Assembly: GCA_963800395.1 (NCBI GenBank) | Contig: CAWDBD010000020.1 | Span: 1 to 64,000, forward strand | Length of the DNA: 64,000 nt | Origin: DASSBG01 sp963800395 | GTDB taxonomy: Bacteria; Pseudomonadota; Gammaproteobacteria; Xanthomonadales; Rhodanobacteraceae | Reading direction: 5' to 3' | Translations under genes and position numbers: made by a program | Notes under the pieces: model-generated | The model's database searches: none | What the model was told of the DNA's origin: nothing | Seen by the model: the letters and a program-made list of their open reading frames with translations, nothing else | In this document: one piece after another, positions 26,069-34,896 of the stretch | How positions within the stretch are numbered: the stretch's first letter is position 1 | How the letters are laid out: the number at the start of each line of letters is the position of its first letter

Positions 26069-26231
26069 GAGCCTGGGCGGTAGAAACACAAGCGGCTGCG
26101 GCTCGTGGTTTTGGCCAGCTTTTCCGCTCATTTTCGTAAAATAGCTACGGCTATTCGCCTCAAATGATCGAAAAATCTGCCTCAAAACCACTTTGCCTCG
26201 CTCACTTGGTTCCTACGGCCCACGCTCCTAG
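26065..26231. mobile_element. MITE-like palindromic element B, CTAG-bounded
   Basis: Left end CTAGGAGCCTGGGCGGTAG (26065) is mirrored by the right end (reverse complement CTAGGAGCGTGGGCCGTAG, ending 26231). GTGGTTTTGGCCAGC pairs with the reverse complement of the opposite arm (GTGGTTTTGAGGCAG), and AATAGC-TACG-GCTATT forms the centre, so nearly the whole 167 bases fold as one hairpin. It shares the CTAG at 26065-26068 with element A. Its right-end CTAG supplies the TAG stop codon (26230-26228) of the GGDEF-EAL gene. Confidence 0.7.
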
Positions 26232-28822
26232 CCCTGGCTGAGCACGGGCCTGGCGTGAGCAAAGCTGCGTTCACGTTCGGCCAGCAGGTTGCCGAAACTG
26301 ACCGCCGACAGGGGGCGGCAGAACAAGTACCCCTGCAGCTCCTCGCAACCGTGGGCGCGCAGGAAATCGAGGTGCTGCTCTATCTCGACGCCCTCGGCCA
26401 CCACGCTGTGATGCAGGTTGTGAGCCATGGTGATGGTGGCGCGCACAATGGCTTCGTCGTCCGGGTCGACGCCGATGTTGCGCACGAAAGACTGGTCAAT
26501 CTTGACCCGGTCTGCGGGAAAATGACGGATGTAGTCGAGCGAGGACTGCCCGGTACCGAAGTCGTCAATGGCAATACTGCAACCCAACGCGCGCAAGCCA
26601 CCGAGGGTGTCAAGCAAATTGGGAATGTCGCGCACATTGACGCTCTCGGTGACCTCCAGCTCCAGCAGCTTCGGCGGCAGCCCCGATTCCTCGAGAATAT
26701 CGCTTACCTGCCTGACCAGGTTCACCTGCCGCAACTGCAATGCCGACAGATTCACCCCGACCCGCAACGACAGCTTGTACTTGCTCTGCCATTCACGCGC
26801 CTGTTTGCACGCGGTGCGCATGACCCATTCGCCGATCGAGTTGATGAGCCCGGTTTCTTCGGCAATCGGGATGAAGAAACCGGGGCTGATCATGCCAAGT
26901 TCCGGATGCTCCCAGCGCACCAGTGCCTCCATGCCGATAATGTCTTCAGTGCTGGAATCGACCTGTGGCTGGTAGTACACGAGCAGCTCGTCATTGCGTT
27001 CGGCCAGGCGCAGTTTTGCTTCCAGGGCAATGCGCTGCTTGTGGGACTCCTCGGGCACTGCCTCGTAGGCCTGGAAATTGTTGCGCCCCTGGCCCTTGGC
27101 GCTGTACATGGCCACGTCGGCATGTTTGAGCAGTTCATCGGCCGTATCGGCATCGTCGGGGTGAAAGCTGATGCCGACCGACGCGGTGATCTTCAATTCC
27201 GAGTCATCATCCAGCGTCAACGGGGCCTCCATGATGCGGATGATCTTGTCGGCGATGCGCATTACGTCTTCACGCTGGACGATATGGCGCAGGATCAGGG
27301 TGAACTCGTCACCGGCATAGCGCGCCACCGTGTCCGAGGCGCGCACGCTGCTGCACAGGCGCTTGGACACTGCACGCAGGACCTGGTCGCCGACATCATG
27401 CCCCAGCGAATCGTTGATGGTCTTGAAACGGTCAAGGTCGACGAACATCACGGCAAACATTTCGCCGGTCCGGTGCGAAGCGCGCAAGGCACTTTGCAGG
27501 CGGTCATTGAACAGCAATCGGTTGGGCAGGCCTGTCAGCGCATCCTGCAGTCCCTTGGCACGTCCCTGCTCCATCGACTCGTGCAGCTCGATTTCAAACC
27601 CGAAACGCGCGGCGGCCACGCGTATCGCATCAAGTGCCCCGACACGTTTGGACAGATCCTCCTTGCAGGCCAGCACAAAAGCGCCAAGGACGTTGCGCCG
27701 CGCATCCATCAGGGGCAATCCGACGAAGGCACTGTAGTCATGGTCGCGGACAAACTCGTCCACATTGGCGAGACGGTGAGCGTCGCCCAGATGAACGATC
27801 GGCTCGCCTTCCAGAACAAGTTTGACGATCGGTTGCTTGCTGATGTCCACGTCGTTGTCATCAGCGGATGCCCCCCAACTCAGGGCCAGTGTTTCGGCTC
27901 TGTAATTGTCTTCCTGATGCAGGCGCACCACGGCCACGAGGTCGAGATCCATGCGTTCGACCATGAGCTGCGCCGCATGCTGCATACCGTTGTTGCTGCC
28001 GACGCCAGCATGCATGGCACTGAGTGTGGAGAATGCCTGTTGTGCCTGCAGAACCGGGCTGATATCACGTATCACCCCGACCTGGACCATGCGCCCGTTG
28101 CGGCCCATCAGGCGCGCGTGCATTTCCACCGGGTAACTGCTGCCATCGGCGCGTTGCTTGTGAAAGCGGTAACGCACCTTGCCATCGGCCAGCAGGCGTT
28201 CGTTGAACATGCGACGCTGCTCGCGCGTATGACTGACGTCGATACTGCCAACAGGCTGCCCGACAATTTGCCCGGCATCGATACCCGACACCTGTTCGAA
28301 GCTCGGGCTCACCTCGATGATGCGGCCGTTGTGCGGGTCGGACACGACTATCTCGTCGATACTGGCATCAAAGGCAAAGCGATAAGCATCGCCCTCATGC
28401 CCGTGATCATCGCCCCTGCCCGCGAGGAGCTGGCGAATTCGATACAGGGCTTCGGACGCCATCACCGGGCTGCGAATCCACTCGCGCACTCCGGGGGGCG
28501 TGTTCAGATAGCCCCAGCGGCCGTAGCGGGAATCGGCTGCAAGTATCCCCAGGACTGGCGTATTCGCCATGTTCGCGTCCGCTTGCATGGCCGCGCAGAA
28601 CGCCACTACCGTATCTGCCTTTTCCGCAAATTCGGCAATGATCAGGTCGAAATGGATGCCCTGCCCGAGAAAGCCGCGTGCCTGCTCGATATCCTTGGCT
28701 GTGTGGATGGCTGCCATGTTTTCAGCATCCAGGGCATCAAACAGGCAGCGCCGGTCCTCGCGGTTGCCGGTGACAATCAGCAAGGTGGCGCCTTGCTCGT
28801 GATCCTGGTCGGCAGCATTCAT
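26228..28822 (-). CDS. PAS-GAF-GGDEF-EAL cyclic-di-GMP signalling protein
   Basis: An 864-residue cytoplasmic protein. Residues 12-130 resemble a receiver fold but have FDLIIAEFAEK where the phospho-acceptor aspartate should be. A PAS domain follows (about 145-265, with GRIIEVSPSFEQVSG and QVGVIRDISP), then a GAF domain (about 285-430), a GGDEF domain with the motif RYAGDEFTL (AGDEF, still compatible with activity), and an EAL domain with EALVRWEHP, NLSALQ, EVTES, DDFGTGQSSLDYI and AEGVE, so phosphodiesterase residues are present. The start overlaps the end of the upstream gene by four bases. The stop codon lies in the end of element B. Confidence 0.93.
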   Translation of the reverse strand: MNAADQDHEQGATLLIVTGNREDRRCLFDALDAENMAAIHTAKDIEQARGFLGQGIHFDLIIAEFAEKADTVVAFCAAMQADANMANTPVLGILAADSRYGRWGYLNTPPGVREWIRSPVMASEALYRIRQLLAGRGDDHGHEGDAYRFAFDASIDEIVVSDPHNGRIIEVSPSFEQVSGIDAGQIVGQPVGSIDVSHTREQRRMFNERLLADGKVRYRFHKQRADGSSYPVEMHARLMGRNGRMVQVGVIRDISPVLQAQQAFSTLSAMHAGVGSNNGMQHAAQLMVERMDLDLVAVVRLHQEDNYRAETLALSWGASADDNDVDISKQPIVKLVLEGEPIVHLGDAHRLANVDEFVRDHDYSAFVGLPLMDARRNVLGAFVLACKEDLSKRVGALDAIRVAAARFGFEIELHESMEQGRAKGLQDALTGLPNRLLFNDRLQSALRASHRTGEMFAVMFVDLDRFKTINDSLGHDVGDQVLRAVSKRLCSSVRASDTVARYAGDEFTLILRHIVQREDVMRIADKIIRIMEAPLTLDDDSELKITASVGISFHPDDADTADELLKHADVAMYSAKGQGRNNFQAYEAVPEESHKQRIALEAKLRLAERNDELLVYYQPQVDSSTEDIIGMEALVRWEHPELGMISPGFFIPIAEETGLINSIGEWVMRTACKQAREWQSKYKLSLRVGVNLSALQLRQVNLVRQVSDILEESGLPPKLLELEVTESVNVRDIPNLLDTLGGLRALGCSIAIDDFGTGQSSLDYIRHFPADRVKIDQSFVRNIGVDPDDEAIVRATITMAHNLHHSVVAEGVEIEQHLDFLRAHGCEELQGYLFCRPLSAVSFGNLLAERERSFAHARPVLSQG

Positions 28823-29328
28823 CGTACCCACCGCCCATCGCGCAGACGTGGCCTGCCCTTGTCGCCACCACTGACACTGAGACGCAGGCTCACCGCCTCC
28901 AGTCGGTCATCAATCTCCGGACTGTTGCCGAGAATGACCACCCGGCGCGATGGCCCGTCCTTGAGACGACCTATTTCAGCCAGCAGATTGATGCTCTGCG
29001 GCGACAAACTGGAGGTATCAACCTGCATGAGGTAGATGCCAAAATGCATGCTTCGGCGAATGAACCTCAAGGTGTCAGTGAGCCGGCGGCTGACCTGAAT
29101 CTGCATGTCCCCCTCGCGCATGCTGCGCAGACCGGTCTCATCCTGCCACAAATAGATCGCCTGGCCACTGCGCCGCGTCAACAGCCGCAATTCCTCGATC
29201 AGTTCGTCAGCCTGATTGGTGTCCAGCACAATAAGGTTGCAGGGCGCGTCAACGATGCGCTCCAGCAGTGCAGTGGCGGCAGCGTGACTGCCATGGCCCG
29301 TATTCAATTCAGCAAGCCTCTCGTCCAA
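28819..29328 (-). CDS. Conserved protein coupled to the GGDEF-EAL gene, unknown function
   Basis: A 169-residue soluble protein with no signal peptide or membrane segment. The alternation of strands and helices (NLIVLDTNQADELIEELRLL, then AIYLWQDETGL, then FGIYLMQVDTSSLSPQSINLLAEIG, then RRVVILGNSPEID) suggests an alpha/beta fold like a truncated P-loop ATPase lacking a Walker A motif. I do not recognise a named family. The stop overlaps the start of the c-di-GMP protein (ATGA), which points to joint function. Confidence 0.75.
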   Translation of the reverse strand: MDERLAELNTGHGSHAAATALLERIVDAPCNLIVLDTNQADELIEELRLLTRRSGQAIYLWQDETGLRSMREGDMQIQVSRRLTDTLRFIRRSMHFGIYLMQVDTSSLSPQSINLLAEIGRLKDGPSRRVVILGNSPEIDDRLEAVSLRLSVSGGDKGRPRLRDGRWVR

Positions 29329-29455
29329 TCATCGCCGATTTGCGGTAAACCAGTATCAGAGCGCAACCCGGGGCACCGGACCTGCCGGCTCCAGGGTTTG
29401 ACCGCAAGCAGGTCGAAGCTTGATGATAACCCTCCCCGAACCATTGGTCACACCC

Positions 29456-31507
29456 ATGTTTGAAGGACTGCAACTGAAGCACTGGCGCAGCGAGATTGAC
29501 GCCGACGCCATCGTCACGCTGACCATCGACAGGGCCGACGCCTCGGTCAATGCCCTGTCGCGTGCGGTTCTGGACGAACTGGCGCAGATTGTGGAGCGCC
29601 TGGGCATCAACAAGCCCCGCGCGGTGGTCATCCACTCGGGCAAGTCCGGCAGCTTTGTCGTGGGGGCTGACCTGAACGAGTTCGAAGGCTATGCGCGCGA
29701 CGGCGTCGTGCATGATGCCATCCGCCATGGCCAGCGGGTATTCCAGGACCTCGCCAGCCTGCCCTGCCCGACGGTCGCTGCCATCCATGGCAATTGCCTG
29801 GGTGGTGGCACGGAGATGGCACTGGCCTGCACGATGCGCGTGGCCACCCGCGACAACGCCACCCGTATTGGTCTTCCCGAGGTCCAGCTGGGCATTCACC
29901 CGGGCTGGGGTGGTACCGCGCGCCTGCCGCGATTGATCGGCACACCCGAGGCCATGAAGTTGATGCTGACAGGCGCCCCGGCGCGCGCGTCCAAGGCGCT
30001 GCGTCTGGGTCTGGTGGACAAGCTCGCCGATACCGACAAGCTGCTCGAAGTCGCCCGCAAGCTGGCATGTCGCCCGCGCCAGCGACCGCTGCGACAGCGG
30101 GCGCTGGCCTGGGCCACAAACACCTGGCTGGTGCGCCAGGCGCTGGCGCCCATGCTGGTCAAGCAGACCTCTGCGCGGGTAAAAAAGCGCCATTACCCGG
30201 CCCCTTTTGCCCTGATCGAGGTGTGGCGGCGCGGCGGCGGCAACATCGAGCAGCGACTGAAACTGGAAGCCCGCTCGGTCACCAGGCTGGCAGCGACCAG
30301 CACCGCGCAAAACCTGATCCGCGTGTATTTCCTCAGCGAACGACTCAAGGGCCTGGGCAAGAATGTCGACCACGGCATCACGCATGTTCATGTCGTGGGC
30401 GCCGGCGTCATGGGCGGCGACATCGCGGCGTGGTGCGCATGGAAGGGTTTTGAAGTCAGCCTGCAGGACCGGGAGATGAAATACATCACACCGGCGCTGG
30501 AACGCGCCGGCAAGTTGTTCGAACGCAAGGCCCATGGTGACGACCAGCGTATCAAGGATTGCAAGGCTCGCCTCAAGGCCGATGTCGACGGTGACGGCGT
30601 GGCCAGTGCCGGCCTGGCCATCGAGGCCATCTTCGAGAACAGCGAGGCCAAGCAGAAGCTTTACAAGGAGCTGGAAGCCAAGCTGGACACGAAGGCCATC
30701 CTGGCCAGTAATACATCCAGCATTCCGCTCGACGAGCTGCGCGAATCACTCAAGCGTCCACAGAACTTCCTCGGGCTGCATTTTTTCAACCCCGTTGCCA
30801 AGATGCCGCTGGTGGAAGTGGTACAGCACGATCAACTGGACGAGAATGTCAGCAAGCGCGCCTTGTCGATCGTGCAATCGCTGGGCAAGCTCCCGGTCCC
30901 GGTAAAGGGCACGCCCGGCTTTCTGGTCAACCGCATCCTGATGCCCTACCTGCTGGAATCGATTCGCGCGCTGTCCGAGGGCGTGCCGGGCGCGGTGCTG
31001 GACAAGGTGGCGCGCGGTTTCGGCATGCCAATGGGGCCCATCGAGCTGGCCGATACCGTGGGCCTGGATGTGGCTGCCTCGGTGGGCAAGGAGTTGGCAC
31101 CCTTCCTGAACCTGGACCTGCCCGAAGGCGTGGAGGACAAGGTCGAGGCCGGTGACCGCGGCAAGAAGACCGGCAAGGGCTTCTATGTGTGGGAAGACGG
31201 CAAACCCACCAAACCGGACGTACCCGACGGCTACAAGCCCGCCGATGACCTGGAAGACCGCATGATTCTGCCGATGCTCAACGAATCGGTCGCCTGCCTG
31301 CACGACGGCGTGGTCGAAGATCCTGACCTGCTGGATGCCGGCGTCATCTTCGGCACCGGGTTTGCTCCGTTCCGCGGCGGCCCCATCGCCTACATCCGCG
31401 CCTGTGGCACCGAGGACCTCACGGCACGCCTTGATGCCCTGGCGAGCAAATACGGTGATCGCTTCAAGCCGCGCAATGGCTGGGACAACCCGGCGCTGAA
31501 GGCGTAG
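29456..31507 (+). CDS. FadJ-like enoyl-CoA hydratase/3-hydroxyacyl-CoA dehydrogenase
   Basis: A 683-residue bifunctional beta-oxidation enzyme, starting at the ATG at 29456 (an in-frame ATG at 29420 is less likely). Residues 1-190 form a crotonase domain: oxyanion region VVGADLNEFE, HGNCLGGGTEMALA and PEVQLGIHPGWGGTARLPRL carry both catalytic glutamates. From about residue 310 comes the dehydrogenase: Rossmann motif VHVVGAGVMGGDIAAWCAWKG, catalytic histidine in GLHFFNPVAKMPLVEVV, and the C-terminal 3HCDH domains (GTPGFLVNRI, MPMGPIELADTVGLDV, FGTGFAPFRGGP). A thiolase partner (fadA/fadI) is not in the window. Confidence 0.93.
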   Translation: MFEGLQLKHWRSEIDADAIVTLTIDRADASVNALSRAVLDELAQIVERLGINKPRAVVIHSGKSGSFVVGADLNEFEGYARDGVVHDAIRHGQRVFQDLASLPCPTVAAIHGNCLGGGTEMALACTMRVATRDNATRIGLPEVQLGIHPGWGGTARLPRLIGTPEAMKLMLTGAPARASKALRLGLVDKLADTDKLLEVARKLACRPRQRPLRQRALAWATNTWLVRQALAPMLVKQTSARVKKRHYPAPFALIEVWRRGGGNIEQRLKLEARSVTRLAATSTAQNLIRVYFLSERLKGLGKNVDHGITHVHVVGAGVMGGDIAAWCAWKGFEVSLQDREMKYITPALERAGKLFERKAHGDDQRIKDCKARLKADVDGDGVASAGLAIEAIFENSEAKQKLYKELEAKLDTKAILASNTSSIPLDELRESLKRPQNFLGLHFFNPVAKMPLVEVVQHDQLDENVSKRALSIVQSLGKLPVPVKGTPGFLVNRILMPYLLESIRALSEGVPGAVLDKVARGFGMPMGPIELADTVGLDVAASVGKELAPFLNLDLPEGVEDKVEAGDRGKKTGKGFYVWEDGKPTKPDVPDGYKPADDLEDRMILPMLNESVACLHDGVVEDPDLLDAGVIFGTGFAPFRGGPIAYIRACGTEDLTARLDALASKYGDRFKPRNGWDNPALKA

Positions 31508-31517
31508 GAGCCTGAGC

Positions 31518-31540
31518 CTGGCGCGCGATCAGCGCGCCAG
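31518..31540. terminator. Hairpin between convergent genes
   Basis: CTGGCGCGC (31518-31526) pairs with GCGCGCCAG (31532-31540) across GATCA. It begins 11 bases after the fadJ-like stop and includes the end of the convergent EamA gene. There is no T-run, so termination efficiency is doubtful, but its location between convergent genes fits a shared end structure. Confidence 0.45.
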
Positions 31541-32389
31541 CATGGCCACAGCCAGCACGGCCAGCACCAGCCCGACGATGTTCCACCTGCCCAGGCGCTC
31601 GCGGAATGCCAGAACGCCCACCAGCGTGGCCAGCACGATGACACCGATATTCATCGCCGCGAATACCAGCGAAGGATTCTGCGGCAGTGCGCGGTGGGCA
31701 TGAATGTAGAACACGATGTTGCCAAAGTTGAGCGCGCCCAGTACGAGCCCCGCCAGCAGGTGCCTCGGGTGCCAGTGCGCCAATCCGCGAAGGTACAGGC
31801 GCGCCACCGCCAGCAGTGACAGCAGGCCCGCCAGCATGAATGCGGCCAGCAGCACGCTGGCCGAGGAAGCCTGGCTGAGGCGGGACATCAGCTTGAACAG
31901 GATATCGACCGCACCCATGCCCGCAAATACCAGCAAAAGCAGGTACGACCAGGCTGGTGCCGCGCCGCTGGCCCGGTCGCGCTGCCGAATCACTACCAGT
32001 GCAATAGCGAGAAGGCCCACTGCAATACCGGCCGCCTTGACCCAGGACAGCGGCTCGCCAAACCAGGCAAAAGCTGCAACAAGGGGAAGCAGAAGCGACA
32101 GCCGCATCGCCGCATCGGTACGTACCACCCCGGCCCGACGCACGGCCAGCGCCAGCACCCAGAACATGGTCGGCAGTCCTGCACCCAGCAGCAGCAGCAA
32201 ACCCAGACCGGGCCGGCCCGCCTGCTGCAAGGACCGAAGCTGGGGCTGCAGCAGCGCGGCGGTCAAGACGGCCGCAACCAGGTAATTGACGGCAATCGCC
32301 TGGCGAATGTCCAGATTGAACCGGGCTGCCAGCTTCAGCAGCACCGATACGCTTACGCTCAGGACGACACTCAGCAAAAGGAAATGCAT
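31529..32389 (-). CDS. EamA/DMT family transporter
   Basis: A 286-residue membrane protein with about ten hydrophobic helices in two homologous halves, typical of the drug/metabolite transporter superfamily (EamA). GNIVFYIHAHRALPQNPSLVFAAMNIGVIVLATLVG in shorter blocks is the usual C-terminal EamA region, with FRERLGRWNIVGLVLAVLAV at the end. The substrate cannot be assigned. It is convergent with the fadJ-like gene and its neighbour upstream is the DUF2058 gene, 128 bases away. Confidence 0.85.
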   Translation of the reverse strand: MHFLLLSVVLSVSVSVLLKLAARFNLDIRQAIAVNYLVAAVLTAALLQPQLRSLQQAGRPGLGLLLLLGAGLPTMFWVLALAVRRAGVVRTDAAMRLSLLLPLVAAFAWFGEPLSWVKAAGIAVGLLAIALVVIRQRDRASGAAPAWSYLLLLVFAGMGAVDILFKLMSRLSQASSASVLLAAFMLAGLLSLLAVARLYLRGLAHWHPRHLLAGLVLGALNFGNIVFYIHAHRALPQNPSLVFAAMNIGVIVLATLVGVLAFRERLGRWNIVGLVLAVLAVAMLAR

Positions 32390-32517
32390 GCACTATCGTC
32401 CCGGTGTCTGGCTTGGCAATCGAACATGCCTGATGCTGAAATCTGGCTGCAGCGGCTCTCGGCCCAAAGTGCCACGACGGCCGAGCCGGCGCGCTCTCCG
32501 TGAAGCGCCAGGACGGT

Positions 32518-33057
32518 TCACCACACCAGATCGTCCGGCACGCCATCATCGGCGTCACCTGCCTGCTCGGGATCAACCAGCAGGGCCAGGCACCCCGGCT
32601 CGATTTCTGCAGCCGCACGCGCCACGTCGGCTTCGACAAGCAGGAACCGGCCTCCCGCCTGCAGCACCGCCAGTTGCCCCGTATTGAGCTGGGCCAGCTG
32701 CGATCTGGTCACGTGCACCCGCCGTATCTTGCCGTGGAATTCGTAGTGCCTCACGCAATCTGCACTATCGGTATCCAGTACCTTGCCCTCCAGCAGTTCG
32801 CGCAGCTTGCGTCGACGCGCCTGCTTCTCGCGTTTCTTGCGCTCGGCCTCACGCCGCGCCTGCTCACGCTCTCTGGCCTCGCTGCGGGCACGCAGCGCGT
32901 AGGCCTTGGCAAGGTCAAGCTCCTGCCCGTCTCCGGGTTCACGCAGGGACTTGTTTTCCGCGAGCTTGCGGGATGGCATGCGCTTGCTTTTGGAACGCGA
33001 CGGCCGGGGCTTGGCCAGACCGCTTTTCAGCAACTCGTCACGCAGGGAACCGGACAT
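32518..33057 (-). CDS. DUF2058 family protein (YaiL-like)
   Basis: A 179-residue protein starting MSGSLRDELLKSGLA, followed by a long basic/charged coiled region (ARSEAREREQARREAERK) at about residues 50-90, then a beta-rich C-terminal half with HYEFHGKIRRVHVT and QLNTGQLAVLQAGGRFLLV. Both parts match DUF2058 (E. coli YaiL), described as nucleoprotein/polynucleotide-associated; its role is unknown. slyX lies 16 bases upstream on the same strand. Confidence 0.88.
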   Translation of the reverse strand: MSGSLRDELLKSGLAKPRPSRSKSKRMPSRKLAENKSLREPGDGQELDLAKAYALRARSEAREREQARREAERKKREKQARRRKLRELLEGKVLDTDSADCVRHYEFHGKIRRVHVTRSQLAQLNTGQLAVLQAGGRFLLVEADVARAAAEIEPGCLALLVDPEQAGDADDGVPDDLVW

Positions 33058-33073
33058 GATCTGGACTTCTTGC

Positions 33074-33289
33074 TCAGTAGTGGGGTGGCGGGGGTTCGGA
33101 TTCGGGATCGTGATCGCTTGCGGCTCGCAAGGACACCAGTTCGGCACGCATGACGTCGAGCTTGCGCTCGATCATCGCCAGACGTCTCGACAACTCGGTA
33201 TCGGCGCTGGTCAGGCCAGCCACGGCATCGTCCAGAAAGGTCAGGCGGACCTGCAGATCCTGCAGATGCTCGTCTTCTGTGTTGCCCAT
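33074..33289 (-). CDS. slyX: SlyX family protein
   Basis: A 71-residue protein: an N-terminal coiled coil (LQDLQVRLTFLDDAVAGL, IERKLDVMRAELVSL) and a proline-rich tail ending PPPPHY, the hallmark of SlyX. Function is unknown. The start shares one base with the ugd stop (TGATG), so it is probably co-translated with ugd, and DUF2058 follows after 16 bases. Confidence 0.92.
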   Translation of the reverse strand: MGNTEDEHLQDLQVRLTFLDDAVAGLTSADTELSRRLAMIERKLDVMRAELVSLRAASDHDPESEPPPPHY

Positions 33290-34641
33290 CAGTCCCTCGC
33301 TCCTGTCATGCGTACGCTGCGTCCGCGACCAATACCGTAGTAGGCAATGCCTGCGGCTTCGACAACCTCGGGATCGTAGAGATTGCGTCCGTCAAAGATC
33401 ACCGGGTTTTTCAACAATGCAGCGATGCCGGAAAAGTCCCGGCTGCGAAACTGCTTCCACTCGGTAACCACCGCCAGCGCATCGGCACCTTCCAGGGCAC
33501 TGGTCGGGTCCTGGCAAAGCACCAGGTCATCACGGTCGGGGTACAGGCGAGCAGCTTCCGCACGCGCTTCCGGATCATAGGCGCGCACTCTGGCACCAGC
33601 AGCCCAGAGCGACTCCATCAGGACGCGGCTGGGCGCCTCGCGCATGTCATCGGTATTGGGCTTGAACGCCAGCCCCCACAGGGCAATGGTGCGTCCGGCC
33701 AGATCGCCATCAAAATGCTGATGAATGAGCTCGAAAACGCGCATTTTCTGGCGCGCGTTGACGGCTTCCACAGCATCCAGCAGGCTCGCCTCATGACCGT
33801 GAATGCCGGCCATGTGGCGCAGGGCCTGCACGTCCTTGGGAAAACACGAGCCACCGTAGCCGGCGCCAGGGTAGATGAAGTGGTAGCCGATGCGCGGATC
33901 GGAGCCGATGCCATGACGCACCTGCTCGATATCGGCGCCCAGGCGTTCGGCGATATTCGCCATTTCGTTCATGAAGCTGATCTTGGTCGCCAGCATCGCA
34001 TTGGCGGCATATTTGGTCAGCTCGGCAGAGCGCTCGTCCATCAGCACAATGCGCTCGTGGTTGCGATTGAATGGCGCGTAGAGTGTCTTCATCACGTCGA
34101 TCGCATGCTCGCTCGAAGCGCCCACCACGATACGATCAGGCCGCATGCAGTCATTGACTGCATCGCCCTCCTTCAGAAACTCGGGGTTGGATACCACATC
34201 AAATTCGGTCGACATGCCTCGGACGTCGAGCGCTGCTCGAATGGTGTCCCGCACCCTGTCAGCGGTGCCGACCGGCACCGTGGACTTGTTCACCACCACG
34301 GCAGGCCCTTGCATCAGCGAGCCAATCTGTCGCGCCACCTCGAGTACATGGCGCAGGTCGGCGCTGCCATCCTCGTCGGGCGGTGTACCCACGGCAATGA
34401 AAATGATCTGCGCGTGAGCGACCCCGGCAGCGGCATCGGTACTGAATTGCAATCGTCCGGCCTGGTGGTTGCGCACGACCATCGGTTCCAGCCCGGGCTC
34501 GTATATGGGGACATGGCCGTTGCCAAGCGAATCGATCTTGCCCTGATCGACGTCCAGGCACATGACCTGGTTGCCCATTTCCGCCAGACACGTGCCGGTG
34601 ACCAGCCCTACATAGCCCGTGCCGAAAATAGTGATTTTCAT
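33289..34641 (-). CDS. ugd: UDP-glucose 6-dehydrogenase
   Basis: A 450-residue enzyme oxidising UDP-glucose to UDP-glucuronate for exopolysaccharide or lipid A modification. N-terminal NAD motif IFGTGYVGLVTG, VGTPPDEDG, NPEFLKEGDAV, the catalytic cysteine in YPGAGYGGSCFPKDV, and the UDP-binding C-terminal domain with WGLAFKPNTDDMREAPS are all present. It heads a minus-strand unit with slyX and DUF2058. No exopolysaccharide cluster is adjacent. Confidence 0.95.
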   Translation of the reverse strand: MKITIFGTGYVGLVTGTCLAEMGNQVMCLDVDQGKIDSLGNGHVPIYEPGLEPMVVRNHQAGRLQFSTDAAAGVAHAQIIFIAVGTPPDEDGSADLRHVLEVARQIGSLMQGPAVVVNKSTVPVGTADRVRDTIRAALDVRGMSTEFDVVSNPEFLKEGDAVNDCMRPDRIVVGASSEHAIDVMKTLYAPFNRNHERIVLMDERSAELTKYAANAMLATKISFMNEMANIAERLGADIEQVRHGIGSDPRIGYHFIYPGAGYGGSCFPKDVQALRHMAGIHGHEASLLDAVEAVNARQKMRVFELIHQHFDGDLAGRTIALWGLAFKPNTDDMREAPSRVLMESLWAAGARVRAYDPEARAEAARLYPDRDDLVLCQDPTSALEGADALAVVTEWKQFRSRDFSGIAALLKNPVIFDGRNLYDPEVVEAAGIAYYGIGRGRSVRMTGARD

Positions 34642-34840
34642 GCCTGCTCCAGACCCCCAGACCCCGTCCTGTTTCCAGTCAAGAACCCGATCACTGCTAG
34701 CCGATCGGCTTCATCCTTCATTTGCGTCATCCCGGGTATCACGCAGCGGTGCGTCCGGGTCAGCGTCCGACCTGAGGCTCACGCAACAGGGGCGATGCCT
34801 GGCTGCACGATACCTGCGGCCCCAAGGACCATGGGGACAA

Positions 34841-34870
34841 ACAAATGCGGCGCACCGAAGCGCGCCGCAT
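34841..34870 (-). terminator. Intrinsic terminator of the FKBP gene
   Basis: ATGCGGCGC (34845-34853) pairs with GCGCCGCAT (34862-34870). On the minus strand the stem is followed by TTGTTTGT. It lies 26 bases beyond the FKBP gene stop. Confidence 0.75.
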
Positions 34871-34896
34871 GATTTGACGCGTTGAATGCGTCTATC

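Larger units (their letters stand above)
25648..26227. other. Long intergenic region filled by palindromic elements
   Basis: These 580 bases contain the rpoE promoter area (25648-25740), about 140 bases in which I see nothing, and two adjacent imperfect palindromes (25884-26068 and 26065-26231). No coding frame with family similarity is visible on either strand. Confidence 0.7.

Noticed and set aside
26255..29035. A 926-codon plus-strand frame opposite the GGDEF-EAL gene
   Set aside because: The minus strand encodes clear PAS, GGDEF and EAL motifs; the plus frame has no family features and runs across a gene boundary.
29456..31507. Assigning the beta-oxidation enzyme as FadB of a fadBA operon
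   Set aside because: No thiolase gene is adjacent; the protein is closer in layout to FadJ, so only a FadJ-like label is given.
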